Made by a program: the position numbers and the translations under genes | Assembly (NCBI RefSeq): GCF_041146795.1 | Contig: NC_135173.1 | Span: forward strand, 55,554,365 to 55,618,364 | Length of the DNA stretch: 64,000 nt | From: Maylandia zebra | Taxonomy: Eukaryota; Chordata; Actinopteri; Cichliformes; Cichlidae | Direction of reading: 5' to 3' | Notes under the pieces: generated by a model | Database searches by the model: none | What the model was told of the DNA's origin: nothing | The model's input: only the letters and a program-made list of their open reading frames with translations | In this document: in pieces, positions 10,761-22,227 of the stretch | Position numbering within the stretch: the stretch's first letter is position 1 | How the letters are laid out: every line of letters begins with the position of its first letter

Positions 10761-12241
10761 TAGGAGCCCTTACAGCTCAGCCAGATAAAAACCAGCTGGG
10801 GCCATGCACATTAGCAGAGAAGCCATAATTGCATTTGCCCTCTTGTACACCACTAAACTCATTCTGTTGACTTAAAAAAAAAGCCATAAGGCAAGAGAGG
10901 TCTCAGTAATTCTTTTTTTCAGAAATAAAAATACCTGCTCCAGTGCAGGCAGATTTATTGTTGGATGTGGGTAATTTAACATATGAGTAGTAGTGTAGTG
11001 GATGGGGTGACAGAGCTTTTATTCTTTTTTCTTTAAGCAAGAAAAGTGTATTTTCAACATTTCTCCCAGCCCGTGGGTGGATGTAAGTGATGGGTTTATG
11101 GTGGTTTAGAAACATCAGTACAGCATGGCTGACATCTGTGTCCGCTTTATTTTTGGACTGCTTGAAAAACCCTCATAGTCGGATGATGGATGAAGTGATA
11201 AAGTTGGAGAGAAGACAAAATGAAAGCAGAGGAGTCCATTTCTGGGAAACAGTGTGTGATCTGTAACTCAGAGACGAGTCAGAAAAGAAGCATCGGGGCA
11301 GATGTTTGTAATTTGTGACTACGCCTAATGATTTTAATGCAGGAAATTTCACAGCGTCTGACATCAAAGGAGAAGACACAACAAAAAATTCTGGAGATCA
11401 ATCGATCGATTAAAAAAAAATCTGCATTTTTAAAATCTAATTTCTCCCAGTGTTTCATCTGCACCGGTTTGGGCTGATAGAGAGGTTAGAGGCTTGTCAT
11501 GTAATGAAGGGGCAGCTCCACAGTCTGTCACCATTAATCATCAGGGCTGTCAGGCTGCTCCAAGGACTCACTTATATCAACCAGAATAATACCAGAAGGC
11601 TTTTTATACATTACAGCGAAATGTGTTCGCAACACTGGTTTTAAATTAGAGTGCTAAATTTAAAAAGAAAACAAAGATGTCTGCAACCAACACATTGGAA
11701 AAGCAGCGCTGTTATGTGATGGATGAAACCATGGGTAAACCATATTGTTTAAATATAGATGTAATAGTCAGTGGGTGCCCTCCATCTCCCCTCCTGCTGC
11801 TTCTCAGTTCCCTTTGCACAGAACATTTCGTCCCCCCAAAAAAGGTTTGAGGAAAAAAGAAATAAATATAACGACTACTCAAAACAAACCTGAATCAGTG
11901 GTTAATAAGTAAAGTATGTTTACAATGTTTAAAATGCAAAAACTGTAAACATTGTGTCCCTTTCTATGAAGATTTCATACAGTCAGCAGCTCTGTGAGGT
12001 TGCTGCAAGTCAGCGCACACATGACTGTGTTCACTGACTTTTATACAGTCAATGAGCTGTGCCAAGTGGTACTCTCCAGAGATAAAAAACATGAACCCAA
12101 TGCAGAAGATCCTCTCGGTGCCATTTCAGGCTGGCTGCTAAATGGAGTCATTGTCCTTAGACTCCCATGTTAAAACGTTCAACTATACAGCATAAAAAAA
12201 AGCATATTAACAACCTGAATACAATTTTTGGCCTCTATGTA
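10760..12241. other. intergenic, nothing recognised
   Basis: No gene or clear repeat up to the CACTG end of the next element. Confidence 0.45.
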
Positions 12242-15200
12242 CACTGAAAAAAAGGGACTGGCCATCTCTTGGATTTATGTAAGCATCTTGCATGTATTTA
12301 ACACAATTGCCTCATGTTTTAAAGTTAAATGTAACTATATAGTGTAAAAACTACATGATATGCAGAAAGGGTGTATTAAATTGTTCATATCATGTTCAGG
12401 TGAAGTAAGTCAATAAGATAGCAACGTTAAATCTCGTGAAACCACGCGTGATTTCATCTCGCGGGCTTTGGATCGTGGTTTAAAAAAGGCATCCATCTCA
12501 GTCAAGTCGAGCAGCCAACTCTACGTTTTTGGTATGTCTTGATTTTTTGAATTAATATTTACCATATTTCAGCCAAATGTAGTTAAACGTCTAGAGTGTC
12601 GCCATGTAACATGCTAAAAAAGAGCCGTTAGCTTATTTGCTGTTTTATCTGTTGTCAAAGAATTGGCGCTTTTTCATTTGAATTTGTCTTTGGCACAAGA
12701 GCCGTAATATCACATTAAACCTAATTACGAGGCACTCATAACATAATTTGGTTTTCTGTGTGAATAGATTTGCCAACTGACTCTTCAGTTACATTGTGTA
12801 TTTACTGCACCGTGGTGTTAGTGAGATTTTGGACATTGAATAGCTTTAGCTAATATCATTAGCGGCATTATGCTAGCTTACATCCCTACCCCTCCTGCCC
12901 TCACCTGCTGTCCTTTTGTTTTTGTTTGTTTGTTTTTTTGCTGCACATTGAGAGATGACCTCTATTCTGCATTTCACCAGGAGTCAGCTGATGGATTGTG
13001 GGTTCAAGGTGTTATGGTAAGAAAGTATATTCTATTTTCGTTTCTGTAACTTAATTATAATGGGTTTTTTATAATTATTAGGTGCATGCATACTCACCCT
13101 ATTAATACAACTGAGAAATCCAAAATCTGCCATAGGTTTAACTTATACCTGTATGTATTGCCAGAAAGGTGATTACTGGACTCGCATTAATGCACACTTG
13201 AACTGAAATGAGGTTGTAACTTGTGGGTTGTTGGGTTGCAAATCAGAAACAAACATCTTTGGATTTTTTTTAATCCCATAAGATCTGGAAACACAGTTTT
13301 TATTCAACAAAACATTACTGATTAACCAAGCACAGTGCCTGCTGTTATTTCAAAATAATTTTATGTCATTTCAGATAAAATGCAGCATTCCAGTGCATCC
13401 CAACCATGCCTTTACAGTCAAGGTTTCTGACGGAGCTGAGTTTCTCTCTGACAGTCTGCTGAAAGTGTTTGCAAAGTGATCGGGGGAACAGGGCACAAAG
13501 CTAAAGGATGTAGCTGCCATTATGACAGTAAGAACTTTAAAATTCTTGAACTACAAAGTGTATATGTATTGCATTAGGTCAGTAAAAGATTTTTATGCTG
13601 CATCCATTGAAACAGTCAACTATTACCTGTGAGTACTGATTCCACTAAAAGGATGCCATAATTTTCGTCATGCATTTACTGGCCCACTGAGAAAAATTTA
13701 TCTTTTTTTAAAAATAAATGTTCTGGAAACTATATATCCATAAAGTTGATGTCAAACAGGAACTTTTGATATTGCTTTGTAGATGCTGGTGTTGCATGTT
13801 GACTGGTTTAAGTTTTTGTCTGGGATCATTTTCTTCTGTGCTACTGAAAAGTTCACAAATCTCTGTTTTCTTTGTTATAATACTCAAGGATGACATTAAT
13901 GCTCAAAGGGAGTCTCATCAAAGTGCTCCGCATCTGTGTGAAAGACAATTGCAACATCTTGGTGCAGGAGTTCATGGTGAGTGTTTTATGAGTAGATTGT
14001 GGATTTGCAACCTTTAAAAATGCATTTAGTTATCCACTTGATCCTCATTGGACTGGTTAGGACCAGTAGTCCTCTTTAATAATTTGAAGTTCACATGAGG
14101 CCTGGTAGTGAACTCGGCCGCCGGCCCTTGAGGCCCCACCCCCACCCCTGTATTAGGGGTCACATCAGTGTGAAAAAACTTTAAATTTGTCATTCTAGTG
14201 AACAAAGGAAAATCCCACCAGTATTTACATTAGCTTTTGTTTGAAAAAAAAAAAAAAAAAAAAAGACCAACTGACCAACAGCTAACCAAATTGTGGGGCT
14301 GAAAGTCTAAATTCTAACATCTTCTGAGTGACATAGCCTGGATTTCTGATGGGCCGGTGTCTTTCTAACAAAAACTAATGTAAAGCATTTGAAATTATTA
14401 TGTTTTTCACCCTCTCTTAGAAACTCTGTTAGACCATGAATGGCAGCATGGCAGGCCACTCTTTGGCTATAGCTATTTACTATGTTGCTTGCATTGGTTT
14501 AAATTACTCTAACATTAGAACTGGTAGATTCAAAAGAGATGAGTTTAAAAAGGAATCTTAAAGAAATGTTTTGTGTTTAACCAGGACTTGACTGAGGCCA
14601 CTGCACAGATTGAGAAAACCACAATGAACATCTGTCTCCAGAGGATGCACCAGGCAATGACTTTTCTGACGTTGGCATCATCATCGAGGGTATAGTAGTT
14701 CTTCAAGATCTGGATAACGTGACCTTTGCAGTAGCCATGCTGTTTGGACCTTTTTTATTCCTTCAACATGAGTTACCCATCACAACTCTGCTACACTTTT
14801 GAGGTGATTCAATGGGTGGTAATGGAGTTGGATGCAACTCAGCTCTCAAGAAAAGCTCACAACTAAGACAAAACTGCTCCTGCAACGAAGCTCACTGTTA
14901 TGCATGTGAGGTGACCAGCTCTAGGTGAGAGGACATTTAAATCTCACACTTGTTCTGCTGCATTTTTGAAGCTCAATTCCAGGAACGGATCGCAGGGTTC
15001 ATTTTTATATACTCTGCAACTGCCATGAGGACGAGCTGTTTTTTGTTGTTGTTTGTTTTTCCTTTTGCTCTGTACAAGTTCTGTTTGTCTGTTTGGCAGC
15101 ATTTTTCAATTTCTGTTTGTATTTTTTCTTTCTTTTACTAGTGAAGAGATGTAGCGTGAACAGTTATACAGTCTAAATATCCCATATGGGTCGTGTGAAA

Positions 15201-16105
15201 TGGTATTTTCAGTTTCATTCAGTTGAAGTAAAGAACGTTGAATATTTCTAAGTGTGCTGTTTTGAACCAAGATGTCACAGTATGATCAGTGCCGTAATTT
15301 TTGACAGTCACTGTATCAATGTTATTTTTGCATCTCTTGAATAAAGGTTTTGACCTGCAAGTGCTAATTTCTTTAGTTATTGGGGTAAAATGGGTAATGT
15401 TAATAGGCCAATTCAGTAACCTAATTTAATGTTAATGGAAACTAACATTACCTCAAATTGTTTAGTTATAATTGTTGTTTAACTGAATCTTGATGTCAGA
15501 GGCCTTAAATAGAATGTTTTGTATTGTTCTTTCCCAACATTTTTCAAAAGAAACAGTCTAATTTCTTTGCTGCGATTGATTCCAGAGAACACGGAAGAAC
15601 TGACATTATTTAACTGTTGATTTATATAGATTCAGTAGAGGAGTAATGTCAGTTTAATTCTTTACCTACTGCAGTGAAATTAGACATGTTGTTTTGAAAG
15701 GTTACTGGTGGATGCCAGCAACCATCTTGGAAGAGAACAATACAATCTGTTATAAGGCCTCCATTTGAAAATTGTGTATTTGATACTAGAATATAATAGC
15801 AAAATGTAATTTGAAGATAACATGTAGTATTTAAGTGACCAAGTAGTATTGGGTAAAAGTTATTCAATCGTGTTGGGATAACGTGAGAAAATTGTGAAGG
15901 ATTAAAATATTCCAAGAGCTCAAATTACTTCATCAAAACATGTTTAAGTCACATTTTATCAACACAAATTGCACAGGTTTATTGAACATGAATAAATTGT
16001 GTTAATTTAACTCAATTGTTTAAGTTGCTGCCAAAGCAAAACATCTGTGTGCAACAAATGTCCACCATTGAATTAAGTAAATCCAACAACATATTTTTTT
16101 CAGTG
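12242..16105 (+). mobile_element. 3.86-kb CACTA/Chapaev-like (CMC) element carrying a gene relic
   Basis: The left end is CACTGAAAAAAA (12242) and the right end TTTTTTTCAGTG (ending 16105), flanked on both sides by TA (12240-12241 and 16106-16107). Inside the ends, similarity continues in pieces: TTGGATTTA and AACACAATT occur near both termini in inverted orientation. CACTG ends with an A-run are typical of fish EnSpm/CACTA and related Chapaev elements. No transposase is seen; the interior is a spliced gene relic (12450-15345). The superfamily call rests on end sequence only. Confidence 0.6.
12450..15345 (+). pseudogene. multi-exon gene relic inside the CMC-like element
   Basis: Exon-like blocks with good splice sites lie in order: ending 12531 (donor GGTATG), 12981-13016, 13375-13527, 13889-13976, and from 14585 to a TAA at 14864-14866, with AATAAA at 15340-15345. 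Products in part are IKCSIPVHPNHAFTVKVSDG, LMLKGSLIKVLRICVKD, and, across two frames of the last exon, FSDVGIIIEGIVVLQDLDNV followed by FEVIQWVVMELD. This resembles a family of uncharacterised (SAMD3-like) proteins found in many copies in teleosts, from memory. An in-frame TGA in the third block, a frame conflict entering the fourth and at least two frameshifts in the last make it a pseudogene. The introns show it is not a processed copy. TCTCGCGGGC near 12457 resembles a vertebrate core-promoter motif. Confidence 0.6.
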
Positions 16106-17209
16106 TATAGTCTTCCCATGTGTAACACATCTCAGTGAGTTTTTTTGTTGTTTTTTGTTAACAACACATCCATCTGAATACTGGAGTTGGGTGCATGACC
16201 GCATTGACTGACAGGTGATAGTGCGGTCATGTGTCTGCTAGGCCTCATCCACTATGTTGGAGCATTTTTAATGGTTTATCTGAATAATACTGTGATGTGC
16301 TATGTGGTGCAGACCATCCTAGAATTTACCATAAAACTGAAATATTTCATTAGTCTGTTACGTGGCGCTAATTAGCCTGTATGTTTGTTAATGGTTTTGC
16401 TAACCAAGCTAGCTAACGCTAACTGAGACCGTCTAGCTTCTTAATTCATGTTATTTAGTTGCAGTCAGGGTTGCTGTCTGTAATATCCTGCAGCTAGAAA
16501 GCCTTGGTGTGAGGGCCATCGCTGAAGAAAGAAGAAATGTTGTGCACGTGGTTTGTTGGCTTTGCAAGTGATGGTGCAGCTGCTGCGATGGGCTGATAGA
16601 GGGGAACAGTCACGCTCCTTCGTGGAAAGATCAACCATAACCTAACCATCATTCACTGCTTCATTTACTGACTCATTCATGCAGTGAGTCTTTTTTTCCC
16701 ACACATTTATTGACTTCAAACTTGGACATCAAGACATCAGTGGAATAAGATGTCTTTATCGCTGTCTAGTGATTTTCATATGTGGGTAGAAGAGGGTAAA
16801 GTGCTGCAGGCACAAGAAAGCAAAAAAAAAAAAAATCTGGCAACAAAACAGTGTGATTTCTCTGGAATCTACTATAGTGCAATATTTATTAATTCTTTCT
16901 TTAAACTAACAGTAATTTATGATAATGCATTTTGACATTTTTTTATATTTAATGTTAAATAAACGGTACAACTGGCCAAACAAGTGGAAGGATGGTTTAA
17001 TGCTAGCATCTTAAACTGTTTGTATTGTTGCATTTGATTGTGAGTTTCTGAAGAAGAAAAGTTGAGGTTAGAATTATTGCACATATTAATTAGATTTTTC
17101 GTTTAAAATTAGATTTAAAAAACCATTACAATGCGGTTATTTTTTTAAGAGCTGGGCGGGACTCAAGACCTCTGTGGTTACTGAATTATTTTCATAGCAT
17201 TTTTCTGTG
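16106..17209. other. intergenic, nothing firmly recognised
   Basis: Unique-looking sequence; a 12-residue hint of a hAT-type motif at about 16558-16593 was judged too short to call. Confidence 0.4.
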
Positions 17210-17420
17210 TTTTTATAATGAAAATCCTGTCAGAGATTTCTTCCTGTTAAAAGGGAGTTTTCTCTTCTCACTGTCTCCAAGTGCTTGTTCATAGATGGTT
17301 GGCTGGATGTTGGGGGTTTCTCTACATGATTTTAGTGTCTCTACCTTACAATATAAAAAAGCAACTTGAAGTGACTGTTACAATTTGGTGCTATATAAGT
17401 AAATTTTAATTGAATGTCAC
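17210..17420 (-). repeat. dispersed fish repeat, copy 1 (inverted)
   Basis: The reverse complement aligns by eye with the copies at 31040-31330 and 62790-63010: an AATT-rich start, TATATAGC, TATATTGTAAGGTA, ACCCCCAACA, GAAAACTCCCTTTTAACAGG and AAGAAA.CT blocks in the same order. I know this as an abundant dispersed repeat in fish, possibly a LINE 3' tail or LINE-mobilised unit; the class is uncertain. Confidence 0.7.
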
Positions 17421-19509
17421 TTGCCTTATTTAAATTAGTTGATTTAGATCTAAACTTTTATCTATATATTAAATTACAGAGAATTTTGTTTGTTTTTTGT
17501 AAGCTAGCTAAACAGGCTTCAAGGTATGGTGGACCTAAAATGAAAAATTAGAAATAAATAAAGAATATTTCACAAAACAATAAAATGGAAACATATCCTG
17601 AATGCTTTTGTTTCGTGAAACCGTGTTCTTCGTCTTGTTTTGTTTTGTGTAATGATGCTGTTTGTCTCACCTCCAGGTCACCGCAGAAAAGTTATTGTCT
17701 GTAGAAAATTGTTTGGTAATTCATCCCATAGGAGTTGAGTTGCTCTAAATCAAACATACTAACCTCATGGGGCCACTAGGAAAAACAAATTACCAGTGTC
17801 ACCAGGATTCATTGCAAAACACCCCCTCAGTGTCCTGTGATAATATCACAGCACTGGACTGGTTCAGTTTGCCTCGGCATTAGTAAATATAAAGTCATAG
17901 TGTAATTTAAACCTTAATATCTGAAGACTGTAAATGTGTTTAAACACCAGATTGGATATTACAAACGTAATTAGAAGTTGCCAAAAGCCGCTCTATATTT
18001 TTTAATAACTTGTGGTGGTGAATGAGTTATTATCACTGTTGTAGAATGAGCTAAACATCCACTGGGGGTTGAACCCCCTAACATTTTTTGCTACCCTAAA
18101 CTAATATAAAGTGGATCTGCTGATATTTTGTGACCTCAAATTTATAACTGATCTTTAATATTAAACTGAGGTGATACATTTCACAAGGAAAGGGTTAAAT
18201 CTAAATTTGGGATGACAAAATGTTGAGAGGTGTTTTCACCTCCGAAAGAAATAAAAAACTGGGTTACTACCCTTCAGCAAAAAGAAAGGCGTGCGTGGCC
18301 TTTTTTCCATTTCTGGCCTCTTGAATAATTTCATTAACATTACTTAAACCATTTTCAAGCAAATGAGTAGAAGATTACCACAGAGGCAGGTGATGTTGCC
18401 TCCTGGTAACATACAGATATCACTGGTCACCAATAGGTGGCATCCCAATCCAACGCCATAGCATCTTTGCTACAGTAAACACAAGTGACTGATAACACCT
18501 GAAGAGGAAATGTGGAGAGAAATCCAACGAAAACAACTCAAAATATCCTGAAGTCTGGCACTGAAAGAGAGAAGTGAAACTTAACTGGTAACAACTGCCA
18601 ACTTATTTCTTAGAGCTAATAAACTAAAGAGTGTCTGTTTTCTGGGGCATATCTGACAACACAAAACACTCGGGGGGGGGGGGGGGCTGCCGAACTCAGA
18701 CAGCCCCACAACAGCAAGTCAGACCACTGAAACAGGAGCGCTCTCTCTTGTTACAGGCCGCTTTGACCCCTCTGGGAGCCTTGTCAGAGTTGTGATTGAC
18801 CAGCATGGGTCATCTATACTTTGCCAAGGGTGTCACGGAGTCATGTTGCTAGGAAATGGCATATTACTGCTGCCAATCACGCGCTGGCTGCGGTAACCTG
18901 AGCAACTGTCAGGGCTCCGTCTCGATCGCACGGAAAGCTGCTGCTAGTGGCTACAGTGTATATACATTACATCTCGACAGGCACAAATGTCGCCATTTTT
19001 CACGAAGCGCACTTGAACGCTAAATCTGGGAGGATTAAATCAGGATGCTTTAGCTTGAGGTTGACACGGAATAAGCTGGAGCTCAACGGTAAACCACACC
19101 CGACGTCGTCAATCAAGTAACTGTTTTCGCTGCAAGAATAGCTGCCTGTACACATCTGGATCACCTATACTGTCGCCTCGCTGACATATATGCTCAGAAG
19201 GGTTTACGCCTGCCTTTCACCACTTCACTTGTTTTTCCTTTAAAAGGTAGGAATCTGCAAAGTGGCAGAACTGGTCTGGGAAATGTTTCGGACACTTTTC
19301 TTGTCGGTACTGATTTTTCTGAGAAGTGCTGACATAAGTAAACGTCTTGTTATTAATCAAGAAATATCATTTGTCAGGTGTTGGTTGTCAAGTATTTCCA
19401 ACAAAGGCAACACAGTGAATTAAACCTTGGGTTAACAAATGCACTACAAAAAGCTAATAAAGAGAAATCTTTGACTGAAAGCCATTCACATCAGAAATGA
19501 AGACAACAA
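17421..19509. other. intergenic between CMC element and znf703 3' end
   Basis: Mostly unique and AT-rich. Contains a G homopolymer at about 18672-18687 and a GC-richer island at about 18750-18960. Confidence 0.4.
18750..18960. promoter_or_regulatory. candidate regulatory island with RFX-like half sites
   Basis: GTTGCTAGGAAATGGC (about 18844-18859) and GGTAACCTGAGCAAC resemble RFX X-box half-sites. They lie in a unique stretch just past the znf703 3' end. The motif match is by eye and degenerate. Confidence 0.25.
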
Positions 19510-20673
19510 AATATACATCTTCAGTGTTATTTATTTACTAAAATATGACCTCCCCTTTCATTGGATCCCACCACAGGGTGCTCCAAGTTTACAAAAAATA
19601 TCACATCTCAGTTGATTTGCCGTGTGAAAATAAAAACAATCAAAAGAGGCGAGGAGCTCGGAGAGAGATGTGACTGTAACATTCATTCTCGGAGAAGTTT
19701 TAAGACACAACGCATTCCACACCTGCCGTGTGTGCACTTGAAAACGAGGAGAGATTTATGTGGTAAAGTTTACAGTCAGCTCCCCTTTTATAAAATAAAT
19801 ACAAGTTCTCAGTAGGAATAAAAGAAAAAAAAAAACCAAGGAACCAAAACAGATGATCACAAACCACGGGGGCAAACCAAGTGTGTGCACTGCGCTGAGC
19901 TTACAGGCATCTGATGCAGGGAGAAAGCCACTGCAGTCACACTAACACCGATCCCGATGCTGGAGCTCGCTGCCATTTCAAAATCATCATCATCAACATT
20001 TGCAACGAGAACCCTGAAAATCCCAGAGCTGTCACGCAGCGTCCATCCATCAATCAGGCGAGTCCACAGGGCGGCAAGTGTCCTCTCAGAGCAGTTGCGC
20101 CTGCTGCAGAAGCATCCGAGCAATGTGCAGACATGCAAGAGCTGCGTGTCCACTGAATTTTAGCAGTAGGTCCTGGTTTGAAACAAGAAATCTTGTATAA
20201 ACAGATAATGTATAAAGAACCAAGAAAAAAAAAGTTGAAGATGCTCTCAAGTTAAAATCCAGGAGTCGCAAGTCCCTCCCAGTTCCACTTGAAGCTGCTG
20301 CGAAGTCAAAGGAAGCAGCAAGTTGCAGTGATTAAAGTTAAAGTAACCATCAAGACGTTTTGGGGAGGGCGCTTATTAACGTCCTGGCTGAGCAGATGAA
20401 CACACACACTCAATATGAAGCGACAGCCAGCAGATACTAAGCTTAGCGTACAGGCTGAAGATGAAGTGAACTCCTCAGCTAAAATCTCTGCTAGCTCGTT
20501 CAGTATTTTACCCCTTCTCCATGCTAAGCTAAGCTAAATGAACTGGCTTCATATTTAAAATAGAAATTCGCCAGCAGCGTCAATCTTCTCATCTGACTCT
20601 TAGCCAGGAAACAAATAAGCATTATTTCCCAACACGTTGAACCATTCCTCTAAAGATTTAAGTAGGTGGTGCA
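19510..20673 (-). other. znf703: putative znf703 3' UTR
   Basis: About 1.16 kb downstream of the stop. On the minus strand an AATAAA lies at 19535-19530 (seen as TTTATT on +), followed by a GT-rich stretch near 19500-19515, a plausible cleavage site. ORFs in this span on either strand lack any family resemblance. Confidence 0.5.
19530..19535 (-). terminator. putative znf703 polyadenylation signal
   Basis: Canonical AATAAA on the minus strand, 1.14 kb past the stop codon, with a T/GT-rich downstream element. Upstream alternatives cannot be excluded. Confidence 0.45.
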
Positions 20674-22227
20674 TCACTGGTATCCCAGAGCCGACGCAGA
20701 CCCCAGTCTTTGACTGTAGAGTGCGTAATGAGGGTAGTATGGACCTGTGGTGGGCAGAGAGTGCAGGGAGATGGAGGAGGGTCCAGAGGGGAGATGGACC
20801 TTACTGTAGGGGTGATAGCGAGCCAGACCCAGGCTGGGGGGAGCCCTGAGAGAAAGAGAGCTGTGCATGGAGCCTGGACTGTTCTGATGTGGGAGGTGAA
20901 GGTGGCAGGAGGCAGGCCCTGAGGAGGAAGCAGAGAGCAGCTTACTGTCCATCCCCACCGGCAGGGCTGTGTGCGTGCGGAGGTGAGCCAGGAGTTCGTC
21001 TGACGTTGCGAAGCGCTTGTCGCACGGCCCTCCAGCTGAGACCCAGTTGCAAGCGTGTGGCAGGGGATCGTTGGGGAGCATGAAGCCGTACGTGTAGAGG
21101 GGATGAGAGAGGGAGGAGGATGCACTGGATGACAAGGAGCTTTGGTGGAGAGAGTGGAGGGGGTGGGAGGGATACACCAGGGGGAAGCTGGATTTGAGGG
21201 TGGAGGAAGGGTCGTGGATGCAGGAGTTGCAGTTGCTTCCACCAAGATGGGATACACTTGGGTAACTTAGACAGTAGGGGTCCCTGCATAAACCCTGCAT
21301 GAAGGAGGGAGGGGAGGCGCCCGTAAGAGGGCTGGAGCTTGGGTGCTTTCCTGGTACGCCCATGCTGCCCACGCTCAGGCTCGACTTGGTCGGGTCCAGC
21401 CCAGGAACAAACTGGGATGGGTAGCTTGCGTAGCCCCCCACAACAGATCCATGGTAGCCCATATTTGAGGAAGGCAGAGGGAAGAGCGGCTGGCTGGTCT
21501 TATAAGGAGAAATGGGCGTAATGTGTCCAGGGCCAAGGTTAGGCTGGGTGGGCTCTGCTTTGCCTGCGTCATGGTTGGAGCCTCCGTCAGAGCTTCCGTT
21601 ACTGCAGTTTGTGCTGGCCCGAACGTGACTGGAGTTAGCGTGGTGCGGGCTGTCCGAGCTGGCCTTGTTTACCTCAGCGTCTTTTTTGGGATTTATGTTA
21701 TTGTTGTTATTATTATTGCTGCTCGTGCTGGTGGGACTGCTCTGGTCACGTGCAGATTCACCAGTGGGACTCTGGGAGTGTGGGGCATGCTGTCCACCTG
21801 GAGAGTGGCTCTGTTTGGAAAGCTGCTGAGCATGTCCCGGTGGGGTGCTGCTCCTGGCTCTGGAGCTGGGCGACACAGCGTGAGGCGGATAGGACTGCTG
21901 GCCACTGGTTGAATTTCCATTAGCGGTAGTGCTACTGCTGCTGGGCACCCTGAAGCCGACTTTGTCACTGCCGGAGCCGCTGCTGCTGGTGGCTCCGTCT
22001 CTGCGACATTCACCGCTGCCTTTGTTGTAGGGCTTGAAGCTGGATTTGTCCTCCAGGGCGTGGCGGTGCTCGCCGAGCTTCAGGCTGGAGACAGATGACC
22101 GACTGCTGGGCTCCTTGTCCCCCTGACTGCAGGAGGAGTTGAGCTTGGAGGAAGAAGGAGGGTCCGGTTTACCAATTTGAGAGCAGGTCTGAGCAAGCAG
22201 GGCAAGGGGACTCTTCTTTGCATCCAG
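20674..22227 (-). CDS. znf703: znf703 exon 2
   Basis: The acceptor TTTTGTTGTAG is at 22228 and the exon starts LDAKKSPLALLAQTCSQIGK. It runs 517 codons to TGA at 20676-20674 with no interruption. Ser/Pro/His-rich linkers, an Asn run and many CAG/AGC-type codons give local low complexity. It carries the single atypical zinc finger and the conserved C-terminus. Confidence 0.97.
   Translation of the reverse strand: MDAKKSPLALLAQTCSQIGKPDPPSSSKLNSSCSQGDKEPSSRSSVSSLKLGEHRHALEDKSSFKPYNKGSGECRRDGATSSSGSGSDKVGFRVPSSSSTTANGNSTSGQQSYPPHAVSPSSRARSSTPPGHAQQLSKQSHSPGGQHAPHSQSPTGESARDQSSPTSTSSNNNNNNNINPKKDAEVNKASSDSPHHANSSHVRASTNCSNGSSDGGSNHDAGKAEPTQPNLGPGHITPISPYKTSQPLFPLPSSNMGYHGSVVGGYASYPSQFVPGLDPTKSSLSVGSMGVPGKHPSSSPLTGASPPSFMQGLCRDPYCLSYPSVSHLGGSNCNSCIHDPSSTLKSSFPLVYPSHPLHSLHQSSLSSSASSSLSHPLYTYGFMLPNDPLPHACNWVSAGGPCDKRFATSDELLAHLRTHTALPVGMDSKLLSASSSGPASCHLHLPHQNSPGSMHSSLSLRAPPSLGLARYHPYSKVHLPSGPSSISLHSLPTTGPYYPHYALYSQRLGSASALGYQ

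Noticed and set aside
16555..16595. GFASDGAAAAMG reading, reminiscent of a hAT/DUF4371-type motif
   Set aside because: Only about 12 residues before a stop, with no supporting flanks.
21523..21912. 129-codon plus-strand ORF
   Set aside because: Antisense shadow of znf703 exon 2.
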